Positions 48,927 to 62,182 of a stretch of 64,000 bases of DNA are shown piece after piece. A program made the translations under genes and the position numbers. Position 1 is the first letter of the stretch, and each line of letters starts with the position of its first letter. The DNA comes from Stenopsyche tienmushanensis. Lineage: Eukaryota; Arthropoda; Insecta; Trichoptera; Stenopsychidae. Location: the NCBI GenBank assembly GCA_008973525.1, contig WACJ01000424.1:121930-185929 (forward strand), read 5' to 3'. The notes beneath the pieces were generated by a model, which was not told the DNA's origin, made no database searches, and saw only the letters and a program-made list of their open reading frames with translations.

Positions 48927-49112
48927 TGTTGTTGCAGAGCGAAGGCAGGCTGTACAGGGGCGGTGGTGGCGGCGGGGGCGCAGGCCCCATGGCCGAGGAG
49001 TGCCGTGGCTCCTTGAGGGCCTCCGCCACCGATTTCTCAATTGCTGCCATCATGGCGCGTCGAGATCGTCAAGCTCGCCGCTCCAGAGACGAAGATCACT
49101 ATTCGATGCATG
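48926..49112 (+). CDS. mid: T-box transcription factor, Tbx20 class (midline/H15), coding exon 1
   Basis: The protein is a DNA-binding nuclear regulator. Tbx20-class factors act in heart, nervous system and segment patterning, often as repressors. This exon encodes 62 residues plus one base. After MLLQSEGRLYR come seven glycines (12-18), then MAEECRGSLRASATDFSIAA. FSIAAIM (residues 37-43) is an eh1-type Groucho-binding motif in the position seen in vertebrate TBX20 (FSIAALM). A basic, charged stretch follows. The exon ends at a strong donor (GTAAGT, 49113). The trailing G joins the AA that opens exon 2 to give GAA (Glu), so phase agrees. The first in-frame ATG (48926) has a weak context. Met22 (48989, followed by GCC) is a credible alternative start. 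The Tbx20 call rests on both exons together. Confidence 0.85.
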
Positions 49113-52100
49113 GTAAGTTCTAATCACTCTTCAAAAACAAACGTTGCAAATCATTTTATATTATCATATATTGTCATGATACTTATTAAAACTCCCAAAT
49201 AAAATTATATACCACATTAAAATCGCTTATAAACTTATCAATAAATACAATACTAAAACGAAAAAAATCATCAATTCGCAATCTATTCATATATCCTATC
49301 CCTAATATCATATTTTTATCCAACACAACGATGCAACGATTTTAGTTGTAAATGAATATTCATATCATGGAATAATCCAAATCATCATTAATTCAATCAC
49401 ATTAAATTACATCCAATTAAATACAACAATTGGTCAGTCTTTTTGCGTCCATCATTATATCATTGGCAATAATCATATGAAGTTTGAGTACACGTGCGGA
49501 ACAATTTGATCCAAAAACACTGTCAATGGCATAATTTTTGGAATCATTGCATAAAATTGATTTTTCATGGTATCATTCCAAATACATTCTAATAAGATTC
49601 AAAATCATCAATAGCATCAAAGCCTTTTCAGTTGTATTGAAATGTAGTTCCGGAAAAGTCCGCTAGATAGAAGCACCGTGCGCTGCAATACCTAAATTGT
49701 TGAATACAGCCTCTTCATGCTTACTCATCTAATCGTAAATTTAAGATAATACATTTAATAAAATAATAAGCAAATTTAATATTTTAAATCCAATTGAATT
49801 TAAATTATTTTTTTTATATTAATAACTATACCGGCTAATAACGTATTATACATTCAAATGATCGTAGCGTAATATTAGTGCAAAATCAGATTTAAATTAA
49901 TATTTTTATAAGATTATGCATTGATATATTTTAATCATTAATATCAATGTTGATGAATTATTAAGGGTGATGTTGCATCATAAATACAACATGGTTTTCA
50001 TGCATCGAATCCGGTCCATCTTTACGACTTATAGTGACAAAGAAGCAATAATTTTATGGCCGTATTTATGTGCGTCTAAAATTCAAAGACATTGAATGTA
50101 TCGAACGAATTAATAGGCTTCACGTTAGATCGAGTCCGTAAAATGAATCAAACGCAACATTGATTTTATGGCCCTCAAACGACACTTATATTTTCTGTCT
50201 GCATGGAGGCGCAAAAGTGTCGGATTGAGCATCGAAATCTCATATCAGATAAAGATCGTCGTCGCATCGGCTATTTATAACGTCGACATTTTGAGCGTCG
50301 TTGGTATATTTTAATCGGCTAGGGGTCCGGTTGCCGTAAATCTGCTACCGGTTTTGGCGATCGGTTCGCTTATGTAGATGTTCCGCCAGGGCCGGCAGCC
50401 AGATTAGCTAAATCAATCTCAATGGGCTAAAATAATTTTATTTATTCACCGACGAAACAATTAATTCCGAATCAGTCGGGCTTTGTTTCAGTTTCAACTG
50501 ATAGCGGCCGGCTTTAGCGCCGAGCGTTTATGCAAATGTACTCAACAATGTGTAAGCGATGATAATACTTCTTTTAACAACGCCTCTATCTGCACATACA
50601 TTCACAAACGAGCTTTTAAAAATTCTACGTTTGCAGATTTGAATTGTAAGCACTTTTTTAATCCGCCCAGATCTTCCCAAATGTGTAATTTGTCGAGGGA
50701 AAACGCTTCGAGCTAAATGCATAATCATATTCCGCTCGCGTTGCAAGGGGGTGTTTTTATTATAATCGCCAATCAATTTTATTCAAAAAAGCTTTTTAAA
50801 TACTTAAATTTGCATCATAAATACATTTACATCGATATTTTAATGAGCATTAACTTTTAAAACGTATTAAAACATCACCACGAAGCTGTATAATTATATT
50901 TGACGCATGGATGAATTTATATGAAACTTAAAATATTTCATTGAAGATCAGTAATTATCCATACCCAAATAATATTTTTTAAAAAGGACTTAAATGCAAT
51001 TCATTAGATTATGAAAAAAATACATCCAAATCACTATGATTTTGATGTTGTATACGACAAGTCTTTGATATGAATCCATACATTTTTCAATGCGAAATAA
51101 ATTATATAATAATTTAAGCGCAATTTTGACTAAAAAAAAAAATCATTTCAAGCACATTCCGCGTATTAATTATGTTATAAAAATATTTTTCAATTAAGAT
51201 GTATTATTTAATTATTAACACATGTTATATGTGCGTAAGGTATACGCTGTTTTTCAAGGCGTATTATTTAAAAATTAACATGAGTAATTTTATACCGGAT
51301 AAGCGGATAGATAATATCGGAGTGAAGGAAGCACTTGTCGTTATGCTGGAGGAAGCCAGGGAAGTTCTACTAAATATGGAAGATTGTTCGAAGATAAGTC
51401 GACAATCTTAGATCTGGCTATACATTTGATCATCTAGTATTTTTCGCTCGGCTTCGTAATTTTTGTGGTATAACAGCCTTAAAAAATATTACCTCGCGTA
51501 TGTTATGAGGTCGTAAAACACAACAGAATATATTACGCTAATTTTCAATGTAAGAGGAGCAATTCGGGGGCGAATCCCGAGGTCGTAATTTCGCGGCAGG
51601 CGAAGCGTTGACGATATGAAATATTCTTAGATCGAATATGTTGATCTTAAGTAAAGGGTGCAATATAAAAATGTTTTCCGCGAGTTTATCCGTTTTGTAA
51701 GTATCCTCAGGTAGCCTCCCGGAAGGCGGTAACGACCCCCAAAAGTATGATTGTATCGAGAGCGTTCGCACCCTTTTACGGCGCAGTCATACTCGCCTGG
51801 AAGCTTAAAATCCTTGTTTGAATTTGCACCTGGTTTTCAGGTGAAAGCTCTCTCCATAAATTTGTGCCGGAAGCTTTGGGCGCTGGAACATTAGGCGGAG
51901 CATGTAAAAGCTCCGCTAGTGACCGGAGCTTAACACCTCAGCCGGCCGCACTTAGCGCCGTATCAAATATTCATGCCCGCAAATATCTTTCGACCGCCCA
52001 CCACCCACGAAACCTTCCCGGCTAGCCTGAAGGATGTACATTTTATTCCTGTAAATATTCGGCTTTTTTGTGCGCTTGAAATGCGCAAAACATCGATCTT

Positions 52101-55100
52101 TCCGGGCGGAATCCAAAAAAGAGCGGATAAAAATTTATACACTTGATCATATTTTTAATTAAAAATAGTTAAAAAAAAGCAGAAAATATTTTTTTATTTC
52201 ATAAATTTACTCTTTATATTATAATAAATATATCTATTTTATAAATATATTTTGTAGTTCAATGTATCAACGCAAAATATTAGCAATGCCTTAAATTCTT
52301 CAAGCAAAATCAATCGATGCTTATTTTAATAAATGCAAATTAATATGATTTTTAATCAAGTCTTTATAAGAACAATTATTCAACTTAAATATCGAGACTA
52401 GTGCAAATCTATGACCAATGTTGGTGATGATTTTATTTCAATCAAAATAACATTAATATTATACTGTATTTTTAATAAAATTGCAAGATCGAAATTAATA
52501 CAATTTATTAGTAAAGTTTGAGCTTAAAGTTAAAAACATATATATAGAAATATCTTCCGTAAAACACACTTGAATATTTAAGCGAAATTGTAATATGAAA
52601 ATTTAGGAACTTTTCAAAAATATTGCATACTATTATTATAAAAGCTTTCCTTCGTTATCACTACTCATCATCATTAAGCTTAAGGGCAGTATTTTTTATT
52701 ATATTATAAGTACTCTAATATTTGGAATATTTATAAACAGCATTTGAGTTTTATGAACTATTTTTTGAATAAAAATTTGATTTGATGATATCATAATAAA
52801 TGTCGTTATATGAATTTTTGTATTGAAATTTTGTACCACTTTAATAGAAGGATCTTCATTTAAAAATAATAATGCTGATGGTCCAATAAAATCTAAAACA
52901 TTTATAATAATTTCTATACTATTAAGTTTAACAAATATATCGGTTTCTATCTGAATGATCAATATTCTTCAAAAAAAGTGTTTAGCTTCATTGATCATTT
53001 TCTTTTAAATATCTGTACAATTTTAGTAAAAAGGACTATTTGCACATTTTATACAATGTGTATTCATTTTTTGGATCAATTTAAATGTCCATATCACAAA
53101 ATAATACATGAATTTGAAGTTTTTTGGTCTTTATAAATTATACTGCCAGATAAAAAAAATATATAAGACTGCATGATGATCTGTTAAGTCTTTTAAGCAT
53201 AATTGAATAAATAAGTTTGAGGCATTATACAAATGTTTATAAGTCGTTAACCTTTTTTTTAAATTGCCATTTATCTTCTCAAATAAAAGTCATTTTCATC
53301 GAAGATACAAGTGTAAAAAAATCTCGCAAAGCAAAGATAAGATCAATTTTATAGAATTCAGCAATAAATCAATTGCAATGCATGACAATTCTCACTTTGT
53401 ATACGTTTTTCGCTATAAATAATTGCAACAACTGCATTGATTTTGAATCTGTTTACGATTCAAGAGTCTTAAAGCACCGAAATGATTGTTTGCGGCCATC
53501 ATAAATTAAATGTTTGTTACACCGAGCCATGGGAAAATATTACCCCATGGTAAGATTAAACTTGTATAATTTAATACGGTCATAAATATTCTACGCATTT
53601 CGTGGCAGATTTGACGACTCGAAATCCACCAGGTGAAATTAATGATGATGAAATGTAGTGAAAAATGTGATACGTGAGGTAATTTTCCACCAAATTAAAT
53701 TACTTAAACGTGCTGACATTTGCATGGCCATCTGTTCAAATTACTCTACCCCAAAAGGAGTTACAAATCATCCTTCTGCTTTGCTTGCCTATTTTCTTTG
53801 GGCGTAAATCTCCGAGGAACTCGAGGGGTAATTGCGATTTTTCTATTATTTATTGCCTGGCGAACTCGTATATGGCCGACTATCAAAGCGTCATTCGTTC
53901 CCAATGAGCTTTCCACGAGAGATACCTTAAAAATCCCTTCAATATAGCTTTTGTGAAATTTTCATTTAATTTAAAACAGTAAAAGATATGATGAAAAAAA
54001 TCAAATTCAAAGATCGTTTTTAAGCGCCTTTTTGAATATTTTTCATTGCCACACAATTCGCTTTCGACTCCATGTGCTGAATTGAAATAAAACTTATTTA
54101 AGATATAGTTTCCAGACACGTTTGGACATTTTTTGAGAAAAATAAATCCGACACCGATATGACAAATAGATATTTCTTTCGCAAAGGTAATGGTTCAACT
54201 ATCAGATATTCCATATGATTCACCGTCTACCGCCGGCACGCAAACTTTTGTGGGTTTGTATCCCTTTTTTTACATTTTTAGCCATGGACGTAGCCCTTAA
54301 ATTGACGAGAAAAAATTAAGTTTATAAAAAATGATATGAATATTCAATAGCATCATCAAAGGCATTAGATATTCAATGAAATTTAATATTTTGATACGAA
54401 CAATGCCCAAATTTATTTTATTAAGTCGATTTAATTGCTAATTTATTCGTGAACTATTAAGTTATAAAATTTAAATATAACGCATAAAATTAATTATCGT
54501 AGTCATAATATTAATGTGGGCTTAATTTTTGGGTTCCCAGTAAAAAAAAACAGGTTGTGGAAAATATATGAAAATATTACAAATATGCACATCAATAGTC
54601 TTGAACCAAGATTATCCTGATTATAAAAAAGTAAATACTGAAGTAACATATAAAATCGTTCATGTGTATCTATAAATGATTGGATTTGCCTCAAAAATTA
54701 TAATGTAAATTTAAGACAGTGATAGTTTTGTACATTTCTCTAAAAAAAAGTATTCAAATTGTACATTTAAATATGACTGTATTGTTCATTATCTTCCTAC
54801 TAATTTGTAAATAAATCTAAAATAGTACACACTGAGACGATTAATTAAGTACGGAATGATCATCTATGAGTGATTTAAATTTATCAATTATCCATAAATT
54901 CTCTTCTATCTAAAATTCCTACTCATCTAATGGATATATTTACCTTAAAATACCTTAAAAATAATGATGTTAAAATTATAGACTAATAGTATATTAATGT
55001 CGAACCGTTTAAAATAATACAAAGTGTTCCTTCAATGGATCATAATTATAACCTGGTATTAGCATCCTTGAAATTCTTAACATTGTAAAAGAGCTTTCGT

Positions 55101-55598
55101 ATTGTTTTATATTGCATTGTTCTAAAATAAACGGTTTTCGACATTATCAAAAGCTTATGTATGAAATGAAATTGCTTGTAATTTAGGTTATTATTTTATA
55201 ATGTAATAGTTTTGTGGAAGATGTTTGGTTTATGAAATACACCCCTCATCGTTGGTTTCACGAATGTCAGTAGATTGGCAGAAGCTATTTTTAAGCTGAC
55301 AATTTTTGTCTGGATCTCATCAAAGCTAAAGTATTTCTGATGGGGGGAAAATGTTCACATAAAAATTTGATTGGATGATTTCGAAAAAAATCCAAACGGA
55401 TAAACACAAAGACTCCAAACATTCGAATATATTTTTAGATGCATTTTATGTCGGGCTACAATCAAGAATGGCACCACGCGCATACTTTGAATTAATTTCT
55501 AAGCCCATAATAAAATAATATATTCTTCGAGTGGAATATTAAATTAATAGCTTGTAAATCATAAACTAATGTCGTTAAATTTTATGTGTTTTTTATAG
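49113..55598 (+). other. mid: intron 1 of the Tbx20/midline gene
   Basis: GTAAGT donor at 49113 and TGTTTTTTATAG acceptor ending at 55598; phase-1 junction on both sides. Length 6486 bp. Mostly AT-rich, with GC-richer islands at 50280-50410 and 51540-52110. The second contains GACCGCCCA overlapping CACCACCCA (51992-52007), near-matches to the Gli/Ci site. A 43-codon frame at 51280-51411 (MSNFIPDKRIDNIGVKEALV, then VMLEEAREVLLNMEDCSK) looks protein-like but is unproven. 52.1-53.7 kb is very AT-rich and empty. Confidence 0.75.
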
Positions 55599-55890
55599 AA
55601 AAATTTGGAGAGACGACATCCTGTTCGGTGGCTAGCGGGTCACCGTCGCCACCTATAACAGTGACAGGATCAGAGGAGGGCAGGGAATCTCCTGTGGACG
55701 TGTCCTCGACGTCGGAAGCTGGAGGCTCCAGAGCCGCTGGTTCACCACCTGCGGTGCCACGTGATCCTCGACTCCTCGAGAGGTGCAACTGCGAAGAGTT
55801 GAGGCACGTGCACTGCCACCTAGAAACTAAGGACCTTTGGGATAAATTCAATGAGCTCGGCACGGAGATGATCATTACGAAAACTGGAAG
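55599..55890 (+). CDS. mid: T-box transcription factor, Tbx20 class (midline/H15), coding exon 2
   Basis: The exon continues the protein as residues 63-159 plus two bases of codon 160. First comes a Ser/Pro/Gly/Glu-rich linker (about 63-120), then CNCEELRHVHCHLETKDLWD and KFNELGTEMIITKTG: the start of the T-box, from about residue 135. LETK(E/D)LWDKF.ELGTEMIITK.GR is the Tbx20 signature. As I recall them, Tbx1 (LEMKALWDEFNQLGTEM), Tbx2 (LEAKELWDQFHKLGTEM) and Tbx6 types differ. The exon ends AG|GTCAGA (donor at 55891), at the usual T-box junction before RMFPT. The reading frame happens to stay open to 56152, but that part has no T-box homology and is intron. The remaining T-box and C-terminus lie outside the window. 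Confidence 0.95.
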
Positions 55891-58800
55891 GTCAGATATC
55901 CTCATTAACTATAATCAATTTTCAATGTCAATGTTCCCAGTCAATTTTGACACTCATAAGGGCCGATCGATCAATCAGAGCAATTGTGGCAAACGATCAA
56001 TTCTCTCAAGTCGACGCCATTTTATTAACGCGGCGACGATAGATAATAGATTGCCCAAAGCCAATTTCATACAAAACGAACTACAATGCAGCGCATGCAT
56101 AGTATTTAAAGCGATAATGGACTGTAGAAACCATGATTATGGAAAAAATTAGAATGTTTTACTGCTATTAACGGTACTGCCGGGCATAGAGGCGTCAAGA
56201 TGAAGAATTATAATTTTTTCAACGCGTCCGTCAAACGCAATAAAATAGCTTTTTATGATTATTGCATATTACTTTTTCTTAGATAAAAGCACGAATGACC
56301 TGTTTTATTACGCCTTTATGCGCCCAAAATGCATTATGTAGATTTCGAGTCCAGAAATGAGCGCGAAGTTGCTATAAAAAGTCTCAGTATTGGGCGTCCG
56401 AAGCTTTTGCAAAAAGCTTCGAATCAGCATTAAGCACAATCGTTTGTTGCAAAATATCCGATGCTATTTTGTAGCATTTTTCCGAATCGTAAAATCAACC
56501 CCTAGCCGACGCAGCAAAAGTGCTTCAGCTGCTGTAATATTAATTGACATTCACATATACGATTCAATGGTCAATTTCAAAGGATATTCTTATATGAATC
56601 ATTTTATTTTTTTACATAATAGTACAAATAAAATGATCGTATCTACAAGTCGAAAATAAATTTGATTCAAAGGACAACCATAGCGTCTTATATGATAATT
56701 GCCATTCTTTGAAATATTTATTACATAAATTGCACATCTAAAATACCATTTACAAAATATTTCCATTTTAATAAGATTAAAAACAGATTTCTAAAGATAA
56801 ATCCATATAAAAATATGGCGAACTTCACATATTTATGTCTGTCATATTTATACATTCAATATGAAGCTCATATTGAAAGATATGTATTTTTAGCTACTAT
56901 GTAATGCTTTACATTTAAAATAATGTTATCATTTTACGTCCATTATAATGCAATTTTGTCCATTTTATTTCAATTTGAGAATCTTTTTACGACGTAATGT
57001 TCTATATTTTTTAATAATATTCTTGACAATAATTTTGAGAGATTTTATGATTAAATATAAATTGTTATATGTGTCCGGTCCATGTGTCCGGTTTTTACTT
57101 TGTGCAAGTGTATTCAATCGAACGATTTTGTATATTCATATATCAGTATATTCATTTTTAGTAATATTATATACCATATATGCCAATTATAATTTATACA
57201 ATCGATTGAATAGGAAATATATGGAATGAAAGGTTGTGTTGTATTGTAAATTGTCAATTGTTTAAAGTAACGGACAATCTATTAGTATTATCTAGCATAA
57301 ATAATTACAAAGTATACAACTTTGTTACATTGACTTTAATATGGAGGAAACATTGTAAGATTCGAACGCTTAATATTTATTTCAATTATTAGCACACTTA
57401 ATGTGGAGACGTTCCTTTTGCGCTACAAATGGATTTTCGAAGAAGACGGACTCACTGAAAGACAACTCGCTCGTAAATTTTACATTACGTCTATTCGAAT
57501 TCTGAGAAAATGCGTTAATTTTCGGTAGTAAAAATTTATTCCGCAGCACAATTGCAGAATGCATTTATACTTTAGGATTAAATAAATCATGCAAGAAGCT
57601 GCGAGGCGCGGTTGTAAATCTCTGCACGCTACCGGCGACCACTCGGCATCTCATTATCTCCGACAAAACGGCGCGTCAATCGATAACAATTGGCAATCAA
57701 TCAGTCAGGTGGGGCCATTGTTTGGGCCGTGGTCGGGGGAGGGCCCACTGTCACGTCGGCTTCCAAGCGCTACATTGTCGACCATATCCCGGCCATGGTC
57801 ATCTTTGTGAGGCGAAACTCGTATGTCTTTGGCTCGTTTCTTATAGAAGCGAAATCGAATCCGGCGGCTGTCACTCCTGTCTCGATGCCATTGTATCTTA
57901 AAAAACTTAATTTACTTCATAATATTGTGAAGAAGGAGAAGAGTTCGATAAATTATATCCTTCGAAGAATTCGATCATATAAATTTTACCATTTTAACGA
58001 CCCCCCAAAGCACTGCTGAAGGCTTCTAACATAAGAGCGAAAAGTTCTTAATCGATGATAAATGTACTCAAAGAACGTCATTTAAGCGCATTTTTCTCAA
58101 ATTCAACTACCAATTATATTCGGTAAGACAGATTAAACAATTTACAGTTAACACGATTAGGATCAAAATTAATATAATCACGATTTTTATCATCTAACAG
58201 GGGGGAGTCCCCAGTCACGGACGATTCGATGCGCCCACGGGCGATGGTAGCGTACAGAATTGACCGTCGTTTTGCAATATAAATCAGAGTTATCTTTTTT
58301 ATGAAACGTTTTACAGTGCGTATTTATCATAGATTACGAAACGTCTCACGATGACACAGATTTAAGCAGACAATTGTGTCAAATTGACTAACAAGGATGG
58401 GAGATCCGAATCCGGGCAAGCCGTCGATCGATCCAGCATCACAAACGCGACCAATTTGCTGAATTGTGATTAAATTTATTATTGCATAGTTTGAGGAATG
58501 CTGCAGACCTATAAGTTTCGAGTGCTGTCAAATGTTAAAACGTGGAAACTTCCGAAACGTTGGACATGACATTTATGCTGGATTCATGATTTGTATGTTT
58601 GCCACATATTGCTATGATTTATGAAAAATTTAAATTTACATATTTTCACCCGCATTCTGTCGCTCGATGTCTTCCAAAGCGTTTGCCCTAAAATAAAAGG
58701 ATTCGCAAATATAATATGTCCATATGCGAACATGTCGTCTATTCTGTCAATATTTACATTTTAATATTTTAGTATTATTAAATGTATCCGATTGTAAAAC

Positions 58801-59579
58801 AGTTGCATCCAGCGCGTTATAACAATGGTGGTGTATTATGGTGTACACAAAACAATCTGCGGCCAGAAGAGACAACAAGGGTGCGAGTCGCCCTTGTTTG
58901 TTCAAGGGCCGCCCCATCAATTTTAGGGCTTCCCCAACAGAGAGGCATTTTATTATGATAATCTTCTCGTTTAAAATGCCTTAATGCCCGTTGCGTCATT
59001 TATTTTCGGGAGGCGACAGATAATGTCATAACGCCCGCCATCCAGATATTTGGACAAATTAGACACAGCTTAGCGATAATCCCCTTTGTATTGAATCTGC
59101 AGTCTTTCCTCGTATTTACAATATACAGAGTGTTCAATAATTCGTGCGTAAAAACAGATTTTTTAATTCATAATTATTGTTAAAAAAAAATCATTTTGTG
59201 TTGATTTAATTTCAGCACAAGACGTAAGGGCACTTAATTGAAAATGTTTGAGAATCTATGAATAAAGTGAGGTCTTAGAGCTAAAGTAGGGCTGCCTCCC
59301 ACTCTAGCACCCATTAACTCCGCCGCCATGCTAATGTTCTGAAAGCAGCTTACGACGTACCAACTTGGCCACGACTCATGTGCTATATTGTTTGTTTACA
59401 TGTCGTCGTTGTGCCCTGTGCCAAATAGTGCTTCTCAAACTGCAATTTTAAAGCAAAATCATGTGTATCGCATACATTAGAAAAGTCAGCTATTTTTATA
59501 CAAAATTTGAGAATATTTCATCTAAAGACAATCGTTCCAAAGTCGGAAGATGTTACCTAACAAATCTTATATTTTTATC

Positions 59580-59880
59580 TATTATGCGTTTTTATCTATT
59601 AGATGCAGGCGATCTCCATATGAAGCTTTTTAAGGGGCAGGATTTTGTTACGATATATTTTCCCATTTGCTTTCCACATATGATTAAATTAGGATAGGAT
59701 TATTTGAATAGGTTGCAAATTCAGTTACATCTATGAAGCCTTGTACGACTTTAATAATCACCTCAGTGTTTGTTTCTTCAAATTAAGGAACTCAGGGTAA
59801 ATCTAGATCGAGATATAATCAGAGTCTAAGATCTAATCTACTGTACCAATAAAATTATAGAATTTTTCCCACATCGATGA
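59580..59880 (+). repeat. dispersed repeat family X, copy 4 (longest)
   Basis: Shares ordered blocks with 26040-26160 (TTTCCACATATG...TTATTTGAATA), 30041-30240 (TTAGGATAGG...TCTATGAA...GGTAAA.....GATCGA) and 44140-44250 (GCGATCTCCA...CCTCA...GGTAAATCT-like). No terminal repeat or coding capacity is seen. Confidence 0.45.
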
Positions 59881-62182
59881 GAAATTTTACCAGGAAAAAA
59901 TTAGATAGCTTTTTAATAACAAGGATGATCGAATTATATGAATAAAATAATCATCATTTGTTAAGATGATTTTATGCTTAAATCTGCATTTTAATGCAAA
60001 CGTTGATCATTCAGGAAGCATCTTAAAATTCAGGAATTGATTATCGTTAACAAGTTCTCCTATAAAACCTATTGATGACTAAATTAAGATATTATTTATA
60101 CTTATGATGAATTTTTCCGATTCCGGAGAAGAAAGCCTAATATTATGATAAATATTATCAAATGATTATTAATATTCTATTAATATTAATTTAATTATTA
60201 CGATACATGTTTTGTCGTTAAAAAATCATAATCTCTTTGATATAGGATCTTCCATTTGAAAATTTTTCGACAGTCCAAATTTGAACCAAAGTTTTTAAAA
60301 CAGAAATCAATGTCAATACTGATTAATATATTAAATTCTCTAATGAATTGTTACAGTTTAAAAAGCGTACCATTTGGTAAGCTGTGGTATCTTTCCGCCA
60401 CTCCACCTCATTTTCACAAAGCGGCAAGTGAATTATGACTTCTTGGAGATGCAGGAGCCGAACAGAAACAGGGATCTTGTCTTTCGCAAAGATGAATAGT
60501 CTTTATAAACAATGTCATTAATTATTTTGCACTATATTCGTTAAAATTGGGGACAACACACTTCCAGACTAATCGTTTATTTAGCTGCGCGAGCATCGCG
60601 TAGTATGAATTTTTGAACGGTTTTCCCCGGATATTTGAGATGATATCGTTTAGTTAATTGTGGTCTCTAATTGATTACGGTCGGTGAAGATTGCCGAACG
60701 AGTGGGATAATTTTAAGCTCGTTTATCCATCGAATTGCGTGACTCGAAAGCAAAAGTCATAAAGATTTGTCGCATTTGCAACAGTTGCGCATTAATTTGA
60801 GAAGGCTAATTGCCTAATAAGCCTAATTAGACAATTTCTACGTACAAATATGAGAATGAAAGAAATCTCATGATGGAAGTCATCCTCGAGAAATATTGTA
60901 ATAAATAATTCACTTAATTCGCCAGAGACATGCAACCATGTTAAGTGGCGTGATTGAAATTGCGCGATTGCGACTCGATTTACGATCGTGTTTTTTAGCG
61001 GCGAGATTAGATGAGAAAACCGCGAAGAATATAATGTCTTAATTGCTCGAAAATTATTTATTGCCGACGAAGACGAATCGTAACGATAATATAATTTTAT
61101 TGTTTAAAAATCGATTTGTGAAACGGTTTGAGAATCGCCCATTGAGTGCGCTCAGATCTCGCTGCGATATTAAATGTTGTCGTTGTCATCGTGACTTTGC
61201 TTCTTAATCATTGCGTATAGGATCATGTTAACGTTCTTAGAGTATTTAATGATGTAAAATACTGTAACACCTCTCTAAAGCGATCGTAAATAAATTAGAT
61301 CAATTCAAGGCGATTTGAGGCTTTGGGCGTTTGTAATATCAAACACCCTCATTGATCAAAGACATGCTTAATAATTCCTCATGTTTCTGTTTGAATAGAT
61401 CAAAATGATGGTTTTAATTTTAAACTATTAATATATCCATTTCATACCAAATAAATGAAATTCAAGTCAAATAAAAAACAATTCACTAAGCTTATGACAC
61501 TTGTCTTTTTTCCTTCAACGTTTCATCATTAGATCCTTAAAATGTAAAACTTCATTGATAATTAGAATAAAGTACCAGGACCGTAACCAGGGGGTGGCAA
61601 GCAGGCGGCTTGAGGCGTGAAATGCAGAATATTGACCCAGTCGCGGGTTGCACATGGTTTTTATTTTACTTAACATCCGATCAGTTTTCTTCGGACAGAT
61701 TCGTTTTGTAATGAGAGTTCGTAATCGTTCTGTAGATATATTCAGGGAATGGCATCCAATTTCGAGGTGCTCATACGTAATATCAGCGGTCCGAAAAGCG
61801 GACCGGATGAGCACACAGACCTTGTGGCCACTCCGTCTTCTTTTAATTACAACCGCCATCTATACGTTAGGTCGGGTACTTTTGGGACTATCTTCCAATG
61901 GAATTTAGATTCATACATTTTCAAAAAACAACGATCTGTACGATTATGATTAAATAAGTTTGGCCAAATATAAAAAATATGGAGAAAATTTACAGACAAT
62001 AGCCAAGCCATACAAAAATATTAATGCCGATTTACACAAAATATGCCAAATTTTGGCGAATTAAAATGAAATATATTGTAAAAAAATTAAATTATACTTA
62101 GATTACTTTAGAGGTGGATTTTTAAACAGCACATTAAGAAATTACCTCACATCTGGAAGACGTTTTTCTCTTGCGTATAATA

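Noticed and set aside
55891..56152. Reading exon 2 on to the stop at 56152
   Set aside because: T-box homology ends exactly at a GT at the conserved exon junction. The following residues lose all similarity; a chance MFPV at about 55930 is not the RMFPT block.
59120..59165. Another mariner/MITE end (ACAGAGTGTTCAATAATTCG)
   Set aside because: It resembles common insect transposon ends, but no partner end or coding remnant was found nearby.
61515..61859. 114-codon minus-strand frame
   Set aside because: It runs into a probable transposon fragment, overlaps + strand frames of similar length, and has no motif.
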